A DNA stretch of 7,012 nt from positions 1-7,012 of the forward strand of contig JAJRSV010000040.1 of the NCBI GenBank assembly GCA_024278655.1, written 5' to 3'. A program made the position numbers and the translations under genes. Below the pieces are notes generated by a model. The model did not search any database, was not told where the DNA came from, and was given only the letters and a program-made list of their open reading frames with translations. Below, piece after piece: positions 6,083 to 7,012 of the stretch. Numbering within the stretch: position 1 is the stretch's first letter; every line of letters begins with the position of its first letter. The DNA is from Bacteroidota bacterium. GTDB lineage: Bacteria > Bacteroidota > Ignavibacteria > Ignavibacteriales > Ignavibacteriaceae.

Positions 6083-6280
6083 TTGCTGCGCTTTTATAAA
6101 ATATTCGATTACGGCTCGATAATATTAATTATCGTTTTAATTGCGCTTGTATTTTTTAAACTTGTACCCCTAGAATGGTATATCACTTTAATTATAATCA
6201 GTTTAATTTTGTTGGTTATAAGAATTTTATTTAAGGCATATTTTTTAATACTAAAGAAGAGAAATCAGAAGGGAGGGTAA
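6083..6280 (+). CDS. Small two-helix membrane protein of unknown function
   Basis: I do not recognise this 65-residue protein. It starts with TTG, preceded by AAAAGG at 6071-6076 with a 6-nt spacer, a credible Shine-Dalgarno. It has two hydrophobic helices (about 10-28 and 32-50) joined by a short PLEW turn. Basic residues lie at both ends (Arg3, Lys6; Lys58-Lys59-Arg60, Lys63), which suggests a hairpin with both termini in the cytoplasm. There is no lipobox or cleavable signal peptide. It ends 37 nt before the Shine-Dalgarno-preceded ATG at 6318 of the HNH gene, in the same reading frame as the HNH body, so the two could share a transcript. A chance AT-rich frame rich in Ile/Leu/Phe is the main alternative; the ribosome site and the charge pattern favour a real gene. 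Confidence 0.55.
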   Translation: MLRFYKIFDYGSIILIIVLIALVFFKLVPLEWYITLIIISLILLVIRILFKAYFLILKKRNQKGG

Positions 6281-6307
6281 GAGTTCGAACCTGCCAAACG
6301 GACAAAC

Positions 6308-6320
6308 GGAAGATTAAATG
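6308..6320 (+). promoter_or_regulatory. Ribosome-binding site and ATG of the original HNH start
   Basis: GGAAG (6308-6312) stands 5 nt before ATG (6318-6320). This is the only good start signal near the conserved HNH N-terminus, yet the ATG is one base out of frame with it. It marks the likely ancestral start and shows where the frame was lost. Confidence 0.6.
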
Positions 6321-6361
6321 CAAAGGTTCTTATACTTAATCAAAGTTACGAACCTCTTACG

Positions 6362-6817
6362 GTGTGTAACATCCGGAAAGCCGTTATACTGCTCTATCTT
6401 GGCAAAGCAGAGTTAGTGATAAACGACGATCATAAAGAAGTGCGCTCGGTTAGTGTCAGGTATCCGTGGCCAAGTGTAATACGTTTAAGCAGATATGTTA
6501 AGGTTCCATACAAGCGGGTTGTTCTTACCAGAAAAAATATTTTAAGAAGAGACCGTTACAAGTGCGTTTACTGCGGCAGAAGCGATATACCTTTAACTAT
6601 CGATCATATTGTTCCGAAAGCACGCGGCGGTACGGATTCGTGGGAGAATTTGGTAAGCGCCTGCACAAGGTGTAACAATAAAAAAGGAGACAGGACTCCC
6701 GAAGAAGCCGATATGCCTTTGCTCTTCAAGCCATTTAAACCAAGTCATATAATGTTTATAAAGAATGTAGTCGGCAAAATAGACGAAAAGTGGAAGCCGT
6801 ACCTTTATCTATCCTGA
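6362..6817 (+). CDS. HNH endonuclease, widespread 'YEPL' family; 5' end apparently frameshifted
   Basis: The intact frame from the GTG at 6362 gives 151 residues. It contains a zinc-ribbon HNH nuclease domain: Cys68-x2-Cys71 and Cys101-x2-Cys104, Asp81-His82 in TIDHIVPKARGG, Asn96 in SWENL, and CTRCNNKKGDRTPEEA. Before it is the family's conserved block (VPSVIRL-like; here WPSVIRLSRYVKVPYKRVVL, 36-55). Such proteins are common single genes in many phyla, and their cellular role is not settled. The family's usual N-terminus is encoded in the same frame just upstream, from 6326 (VLILNQSYEPLT), but that stretch has no ATG, GTG, TTG or CTG before 6362. A well-placed ATG at 6318 is one base out of frame. 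One extra A in the AAA at 6322-6324 would give MQKVLILNQSYEPLT and a normal 166-residue protein. So GTG 6362, which has no Shine-Dalgarno, is probably not the real start. The gene lies 82 nt before trpS. Confidence 0.85.
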   Translation: MCNIRKAVILLYLGKAELVINDDHKEVRSVSVRYPWPSVIRLSRYVKVPYKRVVLTRKNILRRDRYKCVYCGRSDIPLTIDHIVPKARGGTDSWENLVSACTRCNNKKGDRTPEEADMPLLFKPFKPSHIMFIKNVVGKIDEKWKPYLYLS

Positions 6818-6840
6818 ATTATTTTCTTTACACAAATCGG

Positions 6841-6867
6841 AATAATAGTTCCATTATTGTTATTTTT
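6841..6867 (+). terminator. Very weak AT-only stem-loop between HNH and trpS
   Basis: AATAAT (6841-6846) and ATTATT (6853-6858) pair around AGTTCC, followed by GTTATTTTT. It lies 23 nt after the HNH stop. The stem has no G-C pair, so termination would be poor; read-through into trpS is plausible. Confidence 0.2.
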
Positions 6868-6899
6868 GTTGGTCAAATTTTAATAATATTCCAAACAGT

Positions 6900-7012
6900 A
6901 TGCGGAAAAAACGAATCTTAAGCGGAATGCGCCCAACCGGTAAATTGCACATAGGGCATTATGTAGGCGCACTCGAAAACTGGATAAAGCTTCAGGATGA
7001 ATATCAGAATTA
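6900..7012 (+). CDS. trpS: Tryptophan--tRNA ligase, N-terminal fragment cut by window edge
   Basis: Only the first 37 codons are present. They read MRKKRILSGMRPTGKLHIGH and then YVGALENWIKLQDEYQN. SGMRPTGKLHIGHYVGAL is the hallmark of class I TrpRS: it holds the HIGH ATP-binding motif (17-20), and PTG starts the active-site loop. The enzyme charges tRNA-Trp in the cytoplasm. There is no Shine-Dalgarno before the ATG. The upstream sequence is AT-rich, with TATTTTTG (6861-6868) as a TAnnTTTG-like box and AATAAT (6882-6887) as a weak -10, so it may have its own promoter. The stop and the KMSKS motif lie outside the window. Confidence 0.95.
   Translation, partial: MRKKRILSGMRPTGKLHIGHYVGALENWIKLQDEYQN

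Noticed and set aside
6281..6295. GAGTTCGAACCTGCC looks like a tRNA T-loop
   Set aside because: The flanks do not pair as a T-stem, and no acceptor, D or anticodon arms are found upstream.

Overview
The window is AT-rich bacterial DNA with short, simply spaced genes. The proteins look like those of the Bacteroidota/Chlorobiota/Ignavibacteriota group. The clues are a POT transporter, an NFACT protein and a TrpS whose N-terminus reads SGMRPTGKLHIGHYVGAL, plus an intergenic repeat containing the TCATTCTGAA...TTCAGAGTGA type of palindrome that I associate with that group. This placement is an inference from pattern recognition, not a search result.

Layout. Four genes lie on the minus strand and are read right to left. 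They are a POT/PTR2-family proton-coupled peptide transporter (5726-4305), an NFACT/RqcH-type ribosome quality-control protein (about 3741-2116), a NarL/LuxR-type response regulator (2035-1382), and a secreted PQQ-like beta-propeller protein (1239 leftward, cut by the window edge). An intrinsic terminator (4222-4253) ends the transporter transcript. Between it and the NFACT gene lies about 450 bp without a gene, packed with palindromes: a nested 151-bp inverted-repeat element (3821-3971), then at least four short hairpins (3991-4193).

An AT-rich divergent intergenic region (5727-6082) separates these from three plus-strand genes. These are a 65-residue two-helix membrane protein with a TTG start (6083-6280), an HNH endonuclease of the widespread 'LNQSYEPL' family (6362-6817 as an intact frame), and the first 37 codons of trpS (6900 to the right edge).

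Functional reading. The genes are mostly housekeeping and do not form an obvious single pathway: peptide uptake, rescue of stalled ribosomes, tRNA charging, one orphan regulator, one exported propeller protein and one HNH nuclease. I see no CRISPR array, tRNA, rRNA, transposase or defence island. The best leads are an apparent one-base frameshift that cuts the conserved N-terminus off the HNH protein, the palindrome cluster, and a 12-helix POT transporter that lacks the extra HA/HB helix pair usual in bacterial POTs.
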